Source: an uncultured Novosphingobium sp. | GTDB lineage: Bacteria; Pseudomonadota; Alphaproteobacteria; Sphingomonadales; Sphingomonadaceae | Direction: 5' to 3' | Assembly: GCA_946886075.1 (NCBI GenBank) | Contig: CAMPHR010000053.1 | Location: 1 to 14,779, forward strand | DNA: 14,779 bases | Part shown: one piece after another, positions 1 to 6,674 of the stretch | How the letters are laid out: the number at the start of each line of letters is the position of its first letter | Numbering within the stretch: position 1 is the stretch's first letter | Translations under genes and position numbers: made by a program | Notes under the pieces: model-generated | What the model saw: the letters and a program-made list of their open reading frames with translations, nothing else | Told to the model about the DNA's origin: nothing | The model's database searches: none

Positions 1-764
1 TCGCCGGTCAGCGAATCCTGCCGGGTCAGCGCTTGCTCATAGGGGAGCAGCAGCGCTTCATGGCTGGTGTAGAAGCTGGTTCCGCCAAGCTGGGGCACGG
101 TTTCAGGGGACAGGCCGCAGGCGCGCATGAAGTCAAGCGCCGCGCCGATCTGGTCGGCGACAGCATCGAACTTCGCGGCAAGCGGACTGCGGCCCATGAA
201 ATCGAGCATCCAGCCATGGACGCGATCAAGGCTCGCATAGCCGCCGGTCGAGAAGGCGCGCAGCAGATTGAGCGTCGCCGCCGACTGGTTGTAGGCGCGG
301 ACCATGCGTTGCGCATCGGGTTCACGCGATTCCGGCGTGAAGGCGATGTCGTTGACATTGTCGCCCCGATAGCTGGGCAGCTCCACGCCGCCGATCGTCT
401 CGGTATCGGCCGAGCGCGGCTTTGCGAACTGGCCCGCCATGCGGCCGACCTTCACCACCGGCAGCTTCGACGCGAAGGTCAGCACCACCGCCATCTGCAA
501 TAGCACGCGGAAAGTGTCGCGGATGTTGTTCGGGTGGAACTCGGCAAAGCTTTCGGCGCAATCGCCGCCCTGCAGCAGGAATGCCTCGCCGGTCGTGACC
601 TTGGCAAGTTCGGCCTTCAGGTTGCGCGCTTCGCCGGCAAAGACGAGCGGGGGAAACTGGCTGAGCTGACCCTCCACGGCGGCAAGTGCCTCCGCGTCAC
701 GATAGACGGGCATCTGAATGCCCTTTTGGCTCCGCCAGCTTTCCGGCGTCCACTTCGCCGCCAC
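1..764 (-). CDS. aroG: Class II 3-deoxy-D-arabino-heptulosonate 7-phosphate (DAHP) synthase, N-terminal part
   Basis: It condenses phosphoenolpyruvate with erythrose 4-phosphate in the first step of the shikimate pathway (cytosol). About 254 residues are visible and the frame runs off the left edge; the family is usually about 450-460 residues. Visible family blocks are WTPESWR (5-11), [14 protein letters not shown] (63-76) with the metal-binding Cys at 69, [14 protein letters not shown] (105-118) with the PEP-site arginines, [12 protein letters not shown] (166-177) and [16 protein letters not shown] (233-248). I chose the GTG at 764 because GGGAGA lies about 7 nt upstream and because the conserved WTPESWR block lies before the first in-frame ATG (codon 18). 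The gene stands alone on this strand. Its leader carries a 15-bp palindrome. Feedback regulation cannot be judged from this part. Confidence 0.95.
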   Translation of the reverse strand, partial: MAAKWTPESWRSQKGIQMPVYRDAEALAAVEGQLSQFPPLVFAGEARNLKAELAKVTTGEAFLLQGGDCAESFAEFHPNNIRDTFRVLLQMAVVLTFASKLPVVKVGRMAGQFAKPRSADTETIGGVELPSYRGDNVNDIAFTPESREPDAQRMVRAYNQSAATLNLLRAFSTGGYASLDRVHGWMLDFMGRSPLAAKFDAVADQIGAALDFMRACGLSPETVPQLGGTSFYTSHEALLLPYEQALTRQDSLTG

Positions 765-789
765 GTCTTTTCTCCCAAAGCTTAAGAAA

Positions 790-804
790 TAGGGGCCGCC
801 CCTA
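790..804. promoter_or_regulatory. Perfect 15-bp palindrome in the leader of the DAHP synthase gene
   Basis: The arms TAGGGGC and GCCCCTA are perfect complements around one central base. The palindrome ends 26 nt upstream of the GTG start, between the gene and a nearby TATAAA-like stretch on the minus strand (around 826-831). It could be an operator half-site pair or a short mRNA hairpin. No regulator is identifiable from sequence. Confidence 0.3.
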
Positions 805-887
805 CGCCGATGTGGGATTTAAAGCAAGTTTATACCAGCGGTGGGCGTGGGTGGCGCGGGGGAGGGCTGAGGATGGAAGGATTTGGA

Positions 888-1038
888 TCACGCGGAGGCG
901 CGGAGACGCGGAGAGTTTTTGAGGAAGGGAAGGGTGCACGAGCCACGGATAGCGCGGCAAATGAATGATCTGCTTGCCACGGGCAGGATTATCGCATCAG
1001 TTCAATGTCCGATCCCAAATATCCTTCGCGTCTCTGCG
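888..1038. repeat. Intergenic element: three CGCGGAG(A/G) units with a degenerate inverted copy
   Basis: Positions 891-914 hold three consecutive 8-bp units, CGCGGAGG, CGCGGAGA and CGCGGAGA. About 110 bp away, 1023-1038 reads CCTTCGCG then TCTCTGCG, two one-mismatch copies of the same unit in inverted orientation. The remainder of the 765-1074 gap holds no convincing gene; an open frame at 883-1104 is made of the repeat itself. This resembles a palindromic, REP- or MITE-like intergenic repeat of GC-rich genomes. Whether it is dispersed in this genome cannot be seen from one copy. Confidence 0.45.
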
Positions 1039-1074
1039 CGCCCCCGGCTCTTCCGCGCGAGGCTTGTGGCGCCG

Positions 1075-1434
1075 TCACTTCTTGCAGGGATAGCGCTCAT
1101 TTAGAGCGACGCTGACGAGTACAGAAGCCGGGGCGTTGCGCTGGTCGGGATAGCGCTGGATATAGGCGACGACTGTTTTGCGGACTTCCTCCGCCTGCAT
1201 CTTGTCGGGCCAGCAATTTGGCTGGGCGCGGCCGATGAATACGTCCTTCTTGATGCCGTCTACCGCGCCGACGATGTAGGCGGTGCAGGCCAGTGCATAT
1301 TCCGGGGCCTTGTTGCGGCACTTGGTGAGCAATGTGCTGCCGGTTTCGAACATGAAGCTTTGCGCGGCTGCGGGCGGCGCTGCAGCGGCGGTTCCAGCCA
1401 GGAGGAGCAGCGCCGCTGCAATCTGCGATTTCAT
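1075..1434 (-). CDS. Secreted Rap1a/Tai-family-like small protein
   Basis: The protein has 119 residues. Residues 1-25 form a signal peptide: Lys2, a hydrophobic Ala/Leu core, then AAAQ before SFMFETG, so the protein is predicted to be periplasmic. The mature part has four cysteines (39, 50, 74, 117), enough for two disulfides. It follows the pattern of the Rap1a/Tai family: ETGSTLLTKC, then C-x2-YIVGAVDG, then NCWPD, a QAEEVRKTVVAYIQRYPDQR-type helix and a C-terminal YPC. Named family members include type VI secretion immunity proteins, but many bacterial members are orphans of unknown role. No effector or secretion gene lies nearby, so I would not call it an immunity protein. The ATG at 1434 is the only start giving a proper signal peptide; its ribosome binding site is weak. 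Confidence 0.7.
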   Translation of the reverse strand: MKSQIAAALLLLAGTAAAAPPAAAQSFMFETGSTLLTKCRNKAPEYALACTAYIVGAVDGIKKDVFIGRAQPNCWPDKMQAEEVRKTVVAYIQRYPDQRNAPASVLVSVALNERYPCKK

Positions 1435-1541
1435 GAGTGAATGCTGCGCTCCCGCCGCGATCCTGTCCAGCCCGACAAGCGCAAGCGAAGCACGGCTTGC
1501 CGCATCGTGACGATACCGTAACTATTTGGTAAATGGCGGCT

Positions 1542-3044
1542 TTACCCTAATGCAGGCCGCCATTCCCAGCGCAGCGGATCTCCGTCCATGACATCAACGC
1601 CGCGCGCGATTAGCGCGTCCCTGATTTCGTCTGACAAGGCGAAATCCTTTTCGGCACGCGCAGACTGACGACGATCCAGTTCCGTTTCGACTTCTTCGGG
1701 CGTGATTTGCGCGTTCTTGGGCGCGATACGCAGGTCGGCGCGCGTCAGTTGGAGAAGGTTGAGGCCAAGGGCTTGATCGAAGGCGGCGATCAAGCAAAGC
1801 TTCTCGTCCACGGGCACCTTCTTGAGCGCGATCGCTTCCTCCAGCAGGGGGAGCGCGCGCGGCGTCATCAGATCGTCGCTGATCGCAGCGTCAAACTGCT
1901 CCAGCAGCGGCGCCAGCTTGGGATGCAGGTTGGCCCGCAGATATTCGAGGCGAGGCGATTGCCAGGTCACGCCTTCTGCGCGAGCCTTCAGGCCCTCGAT
2001 GGCCATCATCAGCCGTTTGAGCCGGGTGAGTGCTGCGCCCACGCTATCGGCACTGAACTCCAGCTCACTGCGATAATGTGCGCCAAGGCAGAGCAGGCGG
2101 TAGGCAAGAGGATGCACGCCCGCGTCGATCAAGGAGAAAAGCGTGGTGAAGCCGCCCTTCGACTTGCTCATCTTACCCTGGCGATCGACCAGGAAGTTGT
2201 TGTGCATCCACCAACGCGCGCCGGTGAAGCCGGGCTGGGCTTCAGTGCAACCGCAATAGGCCTGGTTTTGCGCTATTTCGTTAGGATGGTGGATTTCGCG
2301 ATGGTCGATCCCACCAGTATGGATGTCGAACGGATGACCGAGCCGCGCCTGGCTCATCACCGAGCATTCCAGGTGCCAGCCGGGCGCACCCTTGCCCCAA
2401 GGGGAGTCCCACTCCATCTGTCGCTGCTCGCCCGGCGGGGACTTGCGCCATATGGCGAAGTCGCTCGGGTTGCGCTTGCCCGCGACGGGATCGATGCGGG
2501 CGTGCGCTGCGTCGTCCCGGCCGCCCGCCAGCGCGCCGTAATCGGGTACGGTGCTGCTGTCGAAATAAAGACCGCTGTCGAGTTCGTAGCAGTGGGCGGG
2601 CGCGATCTTTTTCGCGAACTCGATCATCTGGGGGACGTAGTCGGTCGCAACCGTCCACTCGCTGGGCGCCATGATGTTGAGGTCGGCGATGTTGCGCTTA
2701 AACGCATCGGTATAGTGGGCTGCGATGTCCCAGATGCTTTTCGCCTGGGCGCGGGCGGCGGCTTCCATCTTGTCATCGCCCGCGTCGGCGTCTGAAGTCA
2801 GGTGGCCGACATCGGTGATGTTGATGATGTGCGTGACGTCCAGTCCCTTCCACAGCAGCGTCCGCCGCAGCGTGTCGGTGAAGACATAGGCGCGCAGATT
2901 GCCGAGATGGGCATAGTTGTAGACTGTGGGGCCGCAGCTATAGACGCGCGCATGGCCCGGATCGATCGCAGCGAAGGGCTCAACCGAGCGGGTAAGGCTG
3001 TTGAACAGGCGCAAGGGTGCGTCGGCATGCTGGTCATGAGGCAT
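1542..3044 (-). CDS. cysS: Cysteinyl-tRNA synthetase
   Basis: This class I synthetase charges tRNA-Cys with cysteine in the cytosol. It has 500 residues, slightly longer than the common ~460-480. The HIGH signature is HLGN (46-49) inside YSCGPTVYNYAHLGN. The KMSKS loop is at 291-295. The expected zinc ligands are present: Cys37, Cys227 (HLECS), and the His/Glu of HHPNE (252-256). The segment GGIDHREIHHPNEIAQ differs from the commoner PHHENE form and belongs to the DH..xHH sub-type. The C-terminal RAEKDFALSDEIRDALIARG block is typical of the family. I chose ATG 3044 (MPHDQHADAPLRLFNSL). A 60-residue upstream extension is arginine/proline-rich, overlaps the preceding gene and lacks family similarity. 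The Shine-Dalgarno is poor. The TonB-like gene ends 59 nt upstream on the same strand, so read-through from its promoter is possible. Confidence 0.96.
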   Translation of the reverse strand: MPHDQHADAPLRLFNSLTRSVEPFAAIDPGHARVYSCGPTVYNYAHLGNLRAYVFTDTLRRTLLWKGLDVTHIINITDVGHLTSDADAGDDKMEAAARAQAKSIWDIAAHYTDAFKRNIADLNIMAPSEWTVATDYVPQMIEFAKKIAPAHCYELDSGLYFDSSTVPDYGALAGGRDDAAHARIDPVAGKRNPSDFAIWRKSPPGEQRQMEWDSPWGKGAPGWHLECSVMSQARLGHPFDIHTGGIDHREIHHPNEIAQNQAYCGCTEAQPGFTGARWWMHNNFLVDRQGKMSKSKGGFTTLFSLIDAGVHPLAYRLLCLGAHYRSELEFSADSVGAALTRLKRLMMAIEGLKARAEGVTWQSPRLEYLRANLHPKLAPLLEQFDAAISDDLMTPRALPLLEEAIALKKVPVDEKLCLIAAFDQALGLNLLQLTRADLRIAPKNAQITPEEVETELDRRQSARAEKDFALSDEIRDALIARGVDVMDGDPLRWEWRPALG

Positions 3045-3103
3045 GATGAAGCCATGTCGCGAACCGTAGCAGTGGTCAACAGCGGACTGCCGCGCGGTTG
3101 GAG

Positions 3104-3727
3104 CTATTTCTTTGCTGAACGCGGCGTCTGAAAACGGACGAGGGCGGATTGGACGGAGGCGAGGGCGCGGCCTCGGCCGTCTTCGGCAATAGGGGGCTTG
3201 TAGCTTTGCGTCAGCTGGCTGCACGCGATTGTTCTAAGCTGCCCGTCATCCCGGCGTTGGCGTGAGCGCAAGGGCGTGCAGTCGGCGATCCGCCCATCGG
3301 CCGAGACTTCCAGCGCAACATGGATATCCGCAGGATCGGGCGATCGGGAGGGCAGTCGATCGACAGTCAATGCCATCACATATCTTGGCGGCGCAGGCGG
3401 CAAGTTTTTCCCGGGAAAGCGGAAGGTCACCCTATGAAGGTAGAGGCCCGTCGTTGCCTGCTCATTCCTGTCCAATGCCGGATCAAAACGGGCACGCTGC
3501 ATGACCGCTGCGCAGATCGATCGGGCGAAGGCCGACGAGCGTACAGGTTCACAATGCAGGGGCGTTCCGGAAGAGGATGTTGTAATATGAGCCAGAAAAT
3601 AGCCCCGCTCTGCGGCTTGCACGGAGGCGGCGGGATAGTCTTCTTGCTTGATCCAGCCCGACGGCTCAATGGGGCGCGGAGGTGTCAGGGTCGCAGCACC
3701 AGCGGCAATCATCAAAAGCAAAACCAT
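3104..3727 (-). CDS. Putative periplasmic protein with two TonB-C-like halves, probably iron-regulated
   Basis: The protein has 207 residues and I do not recognise a named gene. The N-terminus is a short hydrophobic stretch (MVLLLMIAAGAATL, 1-14) that may act as a signal peptide or anchor, though without the usual basic residues. An in-frame stop lies one codon before this ATG, so no longer form exists. Residues 25-105 and 112-200 look like two diverged copies of one fold. Each has a strand with a G and a Cys (S-S-G-T-P-L-H-C59; S-A-D-G-R-I-A-D-C150), then a helix with a second Cys (72; 169), then a basic/aromatic tail (RARFDPALD; QSYKPPIAEDG). That is the pattern of TonB C-terminal domains common in sphingomonad periplasmic proteins. 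A Fur-box match 21 nt upstream of the start supports a role in iron stress, but the function is unproven. Confidence 0.6.
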   Translation of the reverse strand: MVLLLMIAAGAATLTPPRPIEPSGWIKQEDYPAASVQAAERGYFLAHITTSSSGTPLHCEPVRSSAFARSICAAVMQRARFDPALDRNEQATTGLYLHRVTFRFPGKNLPPAPPRYVMALTVDRLPSRSPDPADIHVALEVSADGRIADCTPLRSRQRRDDGQLRTIACSQLTQSYKPPIAEDGRGRALASVQSALVRFQTPRSAKK

Positions 3728-3747
3728 GCTTCAGCTTATCCATAGAT

Positions 3748-3766
3748 AATAATGATTATCAATATC
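3748..3766 (-). promoter_or_regulatory. Fur box (17/19 match)
   Basis: Read on the minus strand the 19-mer is GATATTGATAATCATTATT, which differs from the classical Fur box GATAATGATAATCATTATC at two positions only. It lies just upstream of the minus-strand TonB-like gene start (3727). It overlaps a plausible minus-strand promoter: TTGTTA, a 17-nt spacer, then TGATAA inside the box. This is the classical geometry for repression when iron is sufficient. The stretch is strikingly AT-rich in a GC-rich genome. Confidence 0.7.
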
Positions 3767-3893
3767 TTATTTCCATTGTAACAAATTGTTGCCAACGCGC
3801 CCTTCCCTTGCGCTTGGGCGTTTCTCTTCCGATATTGCTTGTGCGGGCCGGGCCCCTCTGGCGGTTGGGATGATCCAATCGTGATGTCGGACC

Positions 3894-3948
3894 GCATCGA
3901 GTGCGCTCGGTGCTGGTTCGTGGGCTTTCCCCCCTCAAGCCCTACGAA
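3894..3948 (+). promoter_or_regulatory. Two consecutive strong hairpins in the leader of the Bax-1 gene
   Basis: Hairpin 1 (3894-3913) pairs GCATCGAG with CTCGGTGC (8 bp, one G-U) across the loop TGCG. Hairpin 2 (3917-3948) pairs TTCGTGGGCTT with AAGCCCTACGAA (11 bp, one bulged T) across the loop TCCCCCCTC. They are separated by 3 nt and end 61 nt before the GTG start at 4010. They may be part of a structured 5' UTR or a small RNA transcribed across 3780-3990. The C-rich loop could pair with purine-rich ribosome binding sites. The gap 3728-4009 holds no gene that I can support. Function is inferred only. Confidence 0.4.
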
Positions 3949-4009
3949 GACCGCGCCGGGCCACTCGATCCAATCAGACGTTTGTTTTGAAGGATGGAGT
4001 TTTAACGCC

Positions 4010-4720
4010 GTGAACAATCCCGTTCGTACACCAAATTATGGGACGACGCAGGCGGCGCAACATGACGCCGGGCTGCGCAGTCACATGCTGGGCGTTTTCC
4101 GCAACATGGGGCTAGGCCTGGTCATCACTGGCCTCGTCGCCGCCTTTATCGGTAATACGCCAGCACTTGCCGCCGCGATCTTCAACACGCCGCTCAAGTG
4201 GGTCGCGATCTTCGCGCCGCTGGCCTTCGTGTTCTTCTTCAGCTTTCGCATCGAAAAGATGACGACGGCTGGCGCGCGCATGGCGTTCTGGGCCTTTTCC
4301 GCTGTCATGGGCGTGTCGCTGGCCAGCATCTTCCTGGTCTTCACCGGGGCGAGCATCGCGCAGGCCTTCTTCTCGGCGGCGGTGATGTTCCTGGCTATGG
4401 CGCTGTGGGGCTATACGACCGGTCGCGACCTGTCGAAGATGGGTTCGTTCCTGATCATGGGCCTGATCGGCATATTGGTCGCGAGCTTGATCAACATCTT
4501 CATCGGGTCGTCGGCCATGCAGATGGTGATTTCGATCATCGGCGTCGTCGTGTTCACCGGCCTCACTGCCTGGGACGTGCAGCGCATCAAGTCGGAATAT
4601 TTCACCTTTGCCGGTCATGAAGTCGCGCAAAAGATGCAGGTGATGGGTGCGCTGTCGCTGTACCTGAACTTCGTGAACCTGTTCCAGATGCTGCTCAGCC
4701 TGACGGGCGAACGGGAATAA
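4010..4720 (+). CDS. Bax inhibitor-1 (BI-1/YbhL) family membrane protein
   Basis: The protein has 236 residues, normal for bacterial BI-1 proteins. It is an inner-membrane protein with about seven hydrophobic segments, roughly at 32-49, 62-79, 90-111, 116-136, 145-166, 169-187 and 209-231. Conserved late features are FTGLTAWDVQRIK (182-194, with the family Asp at 189) and GALSLYLNFVNLFQMLLSL (213-231). Family members act as pH-sensitive calcium leak channels or modulate membrane protease activity (YccA); the role in this organism is unknown. The GTG at 4010 fits family length and is preceded by AAGGATGGAG. In-frame starts further upstream (from 3839) would add a cysteine-rich unrelated leader and run through the hairpin region. 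The stop codon overlaps the next gene by one base, which suggests translational coupling. Confidence 0.9.
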   Translation: MNNPVRTPNYGTTQAAQHDAGLRSHMLGVFRNMGLGLVITGLVAAFIGNTPALAAAIFNTPLKWVAIFAPLAFVFFFSFRIEKMTTAGARMAFWAFSAVMGVSLASIFLVFTGASIAQAFFSAAVMFLAMALWGYTTGRDLSKMGSFLIMGLIGILVASLINIFIGSSAMQMVISIIGVVVFTGLTAWDVQRIKSEYFTFAGHEVAQKMQVMGALSLYLNFVNLFQMLLSLTGERE

Positions 4721-5007
4721 TGATGCGCACGCCCGAAGCCGTGTCGGCCATGCTCTGCCCGGTCTGTCATGTGGGCCTTTCCATGACGGACCGGCAGGGG
4801 GTGGAGATTGATTATTGTCCGCAGTGCCGCGGCGTGTGGCTGGACCGGGGAGAGCTCGACAAGATCATCGAGCGATCCGGGACAGCGGCCACCGCGCCGC
4901 CGCCGTCTCCGCAGGTTCATTATCGGCCGGACCGCGAGTATCGCGACGATGGCCGCTATTATCAGAAGAAGCGCAAGAAGAGCTTTCTGGAAGAACTGTT
5001 CGATTAG
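4720..5007 (+). CDS. Small TFIIB-type zinc-ribbon protein
   Basis: The protein has 95 residues. Residues 12-50 form a zinc ribbon: CPVC (13-16) and CPQC (33-36), followed by RGVWLDRGELDKII, the signature of the TFIIB-type zinc-finger family of small bacterial proteins. Residues 57-75 are a Pro/Ala-rich linker with acidic and basic residues, and the C-terminus is a lysine cluster (KKRKKS) ending in FLEELFD. The molecular role of the family is not established; it is thought to bind nucleic acid or protein through the zinc site. The ATG overlaps the stop of the Bax-1 gene (TAATG), and a second ATG follows directly, so either may be used. The two genes almost certainly form one operon, closed by the terminator that starts at the stop codon. 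Confidence 0.85.
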   Translation: MMRTPEAVSAMLCPVCHVGLSMTDRQGVEIDYCPQCRGVWLDRGELDKIIERSGTAATAPPPSPQVHYRPDREYRDDGRYYQKKRKKSFLEELFD

Positions 5008-5034
5008 GACGGCCATTGCGCCGTCCATTTTTTT
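5007..5034 (+). terminator. Intrinsic terminator after the Bax-1/zinc-ribbon operon
   Basis: GGACGGC (5007-5013) pairs perfectly with GCCGTCC (5020-5026) across a 6-nt loop, followed by A and seven Ts. The stem begins on the last base of the zinc-ribbon stop codon. Confidence 0.85.
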
Positions 5035-5102
5035 GAAGCGCTTGCCTCCGGCCGCTGATCCTATAGAGCTTCGGCTAAGTTCCATTTCGCGGCCAGGATT
5101 TC

Positions 5103-6560
5103 ATGTCGACAAGCACTGTCCCTCATATGGAGGTCACTCCCGTCATTCTTGCCGGAGGATCGGGCACCCGGCTGTGGCCGCTGTCGCGCAAATCCTATCC
5201 CAAGCAGTTCGTCCCGCTGCTGGGCGAAACTACATTGTTCCAGTCGGTGGCGCGGCGGCTTTCCGGCAAGGCCGGGAGTTTCTCCTTCGACCGGCCGCTG
5301 GTTCTCACCAACTCCCTGTTTCGCTTCATCATTGCGGAGCAACTGGCGAAAGAGAATATCGATCCCCAGGCAATCCTGATCGAACCGGAGGGGCGCAATA
5401 CCGCCCCGGCGATATTGGCCGCCGCGCTTCATCTGGCGGCCAGCAAGCCGGATGCGGTGATGTTGGTGGCGCCTTCGGACCATGTCGTGCCCGATGTGGC
5501 CGCGTTCCACGCTGCTGTTGGTAAGGGGCTGGACGCGGCGCAGGCTGGGGACCTCGTCACCTTCGGGATCAAGCCGACGCGCGCCGAGACGGGCTATGGC
5601 TACCTTCAGGCGCAGAGCAGGCCGGATGGATCGGGAGCGCCGATCAAGCTCGCCAGCTTTGTGGAAAAGCCCAATGTGGCGCGGGCGGAAGAGATGCTGG
5701 CGACGGGCGACTTTTTGTGGAACGCGGGGATTTTCCTGTTCGCTGCCAAGGATTTGATCTCGGCATTTGAGCGCCATGCTCCTGCTATTCTCGCGGCGGT
5801 GCGTGCGGCCGTTGAGCAGGCGGAAGCCGACCTTGGCTTTCTTCGGTTGGCGGCTGAACCGTGGGGAGAGGCGGAAAGCGTCGCGATCGACTATGCGATC
5901 ATGGAGCATGCGACCAATTTGTCGGTCGTGCCGTTCGATGCGGAATGGTCCGATCTGGGCGGCTGGGATGCCGTGTGGAGCCATTCGCAGCCGGATGAAA
6001 ATGGCGTTGCCGTATCGGGCGGGGCGACGGCACTCGATTGCCGGGACACGCTGTTGCGGTCGGAGAGCGACGGTTTGGAGCTGGTCGGCCTCGGTCTCGA
6101 CAATATCGTCGCGGTGGCGATGAACGACGCGGTGCTGATCGCGGACAAATCGCGCACCCAGGATGTGAAGCTGGTCGTGGAAGCCTTGCAGCGGAAAGGC
6201 GCGCCGCAGGCGGAGGCGTTTCCGAAAGATCATAGGCCGTGGGGTTGGTATGAAAGCCTGGTCGTCGGCTCGCGGTTCCAGGTGAAGCGGATTACGGTGC
6301 TGCCCGGTGCGTCATTGAGCCTGCAGAGCCATTTCCACCGGTCGGAACATTGGATCATCGTCGAGGGGACAGCGAAGGTGACCGTGGGCGAGGATGTTCA
6401 GCTGCTGTCTGAGAATCAGTCCGTCTATGTGCCGGTTGGCGCGGTGCATCGGATTGAAAATCCTGGGCGCATTCCGATGGTGTTCATCGAGGTGCAGACT
6501 GGGTCCTATGTGGGGGAGGATGACATTGTGCGGTATGAGGACCGGTACGCGCGGGACTAG
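5103..6560 (+). CDS. manC: Bifunctional mannose-1-phosphate guanylyltransferase / mannose-6-phosphate isomerase
   Basis: It makes GDP-mannose from mannose 1-phosphate and GTP, and its second domain interconverts fructose 6-phosphate and mannose 6-phosphate. Both activities feed exopolysaccharide, LPS or capsule synthesis. The protein has 485 residues, usual for the type II bifunctional family. The nucleotidyltransferase domain starts with GGSGTRLWPLSRKSYPKQF (18-36) and includes EPEGRNTAPAILAA, FVEKPN and WNAGIFLF. The C-terminal cupin runs from about 375: RPWGWYESL, then the metal site QSHFHRSEHW (408-417), where the HxH and Glu ligands are kept. ATG 5103 is preceded by AGGA at good spacing. 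The ATG at 5127 has no ribosome site but would still start before the first conserved strand. The gene stands alone, with no polysaccharide genes visible nearby, and converges on polA. Confidence 0.93.
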   Translation: MSTSTVPHMEVTPVILAGGSGTRLWPLSRKSYPKQFVPLLGETTLFQSVARRLSGKAGSFSFDRPLVLTNSLFRFIIAEQLAKENIDPQAILIEPEGRNTAPAILAAALHLAASKPDAVMLVAPSDHVVPDVAAFHAAVGKGLDAAQAGDLVTFGIKPTRAETGYGYLQAQSRPDGSGAPIKLASFVEKPNVARAEEMLATGDFLWNAGIFLFAAKDLISAFERHAPAILAAVRAAVEQAEADLGFLRLAAEPWGEAESVAIDYAIMEHATNLSVVPFDAEWSDLGGWDAVWSHSQPDENGVAVSGGATALDCRDTLLRSESDGLELVGLGLDNIVAVAMNDAVLIADKSRTQDVKLVVEALQRKGAPQAEAFPKDHRPWGWYESLVVGSRFQVKRITVLPGASLSLQSHFHRSEHWIIVEGTAKVTVGEDVQLLSENQSVYVPVGAVHRIENPGRIPMVFIEVQTGSYVGEDDIVRYEDRYARD

Positions 6561-6572
6561 CCTTTCCTAGTT

Positions 6573-6654
6573 CGTCATCCCAGCGAAGGCTGGGATCTCG
6601 TGAGGCTATGCCGCCACCTCATCGCCTGAGATCCCAGCCTTCGCTGGGATGACG
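6573..6654. repeat. Perfect 27-bp inverted repeat between convergent genes
   Basis: The arm 6573-6599 is the exact reverse complement of 6628-6654, with a 28-nt spacer. Each arm also folds on itself (CCCAGC GAAG GCTGGG). It fills the gap between the manC stop (6560) and the polA stop (6675). It has no T-tract, but the large stem could still act as a bidirectional transcription barrier. The form is that of a dispersed palindromic intergenic repeat (REP/MITE-like) found in alphaproteobacteria. No transposase is present. Confidence 0.8.
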
Positions 6655-6674
6655 GTAGAAGGTTGGAAAAATTA

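Noticed and set aside
883..1104. 73-codon plus-strand frame after the DAHP synthase gene
   Set aside because: Its start is the translated CGCGGAG repeat (HAEARRRGE), a frequent spurious call.
1707..2795. 362-codon plus-strand frame
   Set aside because: Antisense to cysS, with no domain pattern of its own.
3045..3224. 60-residue N-terminal extension of cysS
   Set aside because: Arg/Pro-rich, overlaps the end of the preceding gene, and CysRS proteins start near MPHDQ...LRLFNSLTR.
3872..3975. 9-bp direct repeat GATCCAATC (3872-3880 and 3967-3975)
   Set aside because: Too short to argue for an attachment or insertion site; no mobile gene nearby.
3839..4009. 57-residue upstream extension of the Bax-1 protein
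   Set aside because: Runs through the hairpins, has no family similarity, and the GTG at 4010 has a proper ribosome site and gives normal length.
5061..6233. 390-codon minus-strand frame
   Set aside because: Antisense to manC; composition is Arg/His-rich as expected for a shadow frame.
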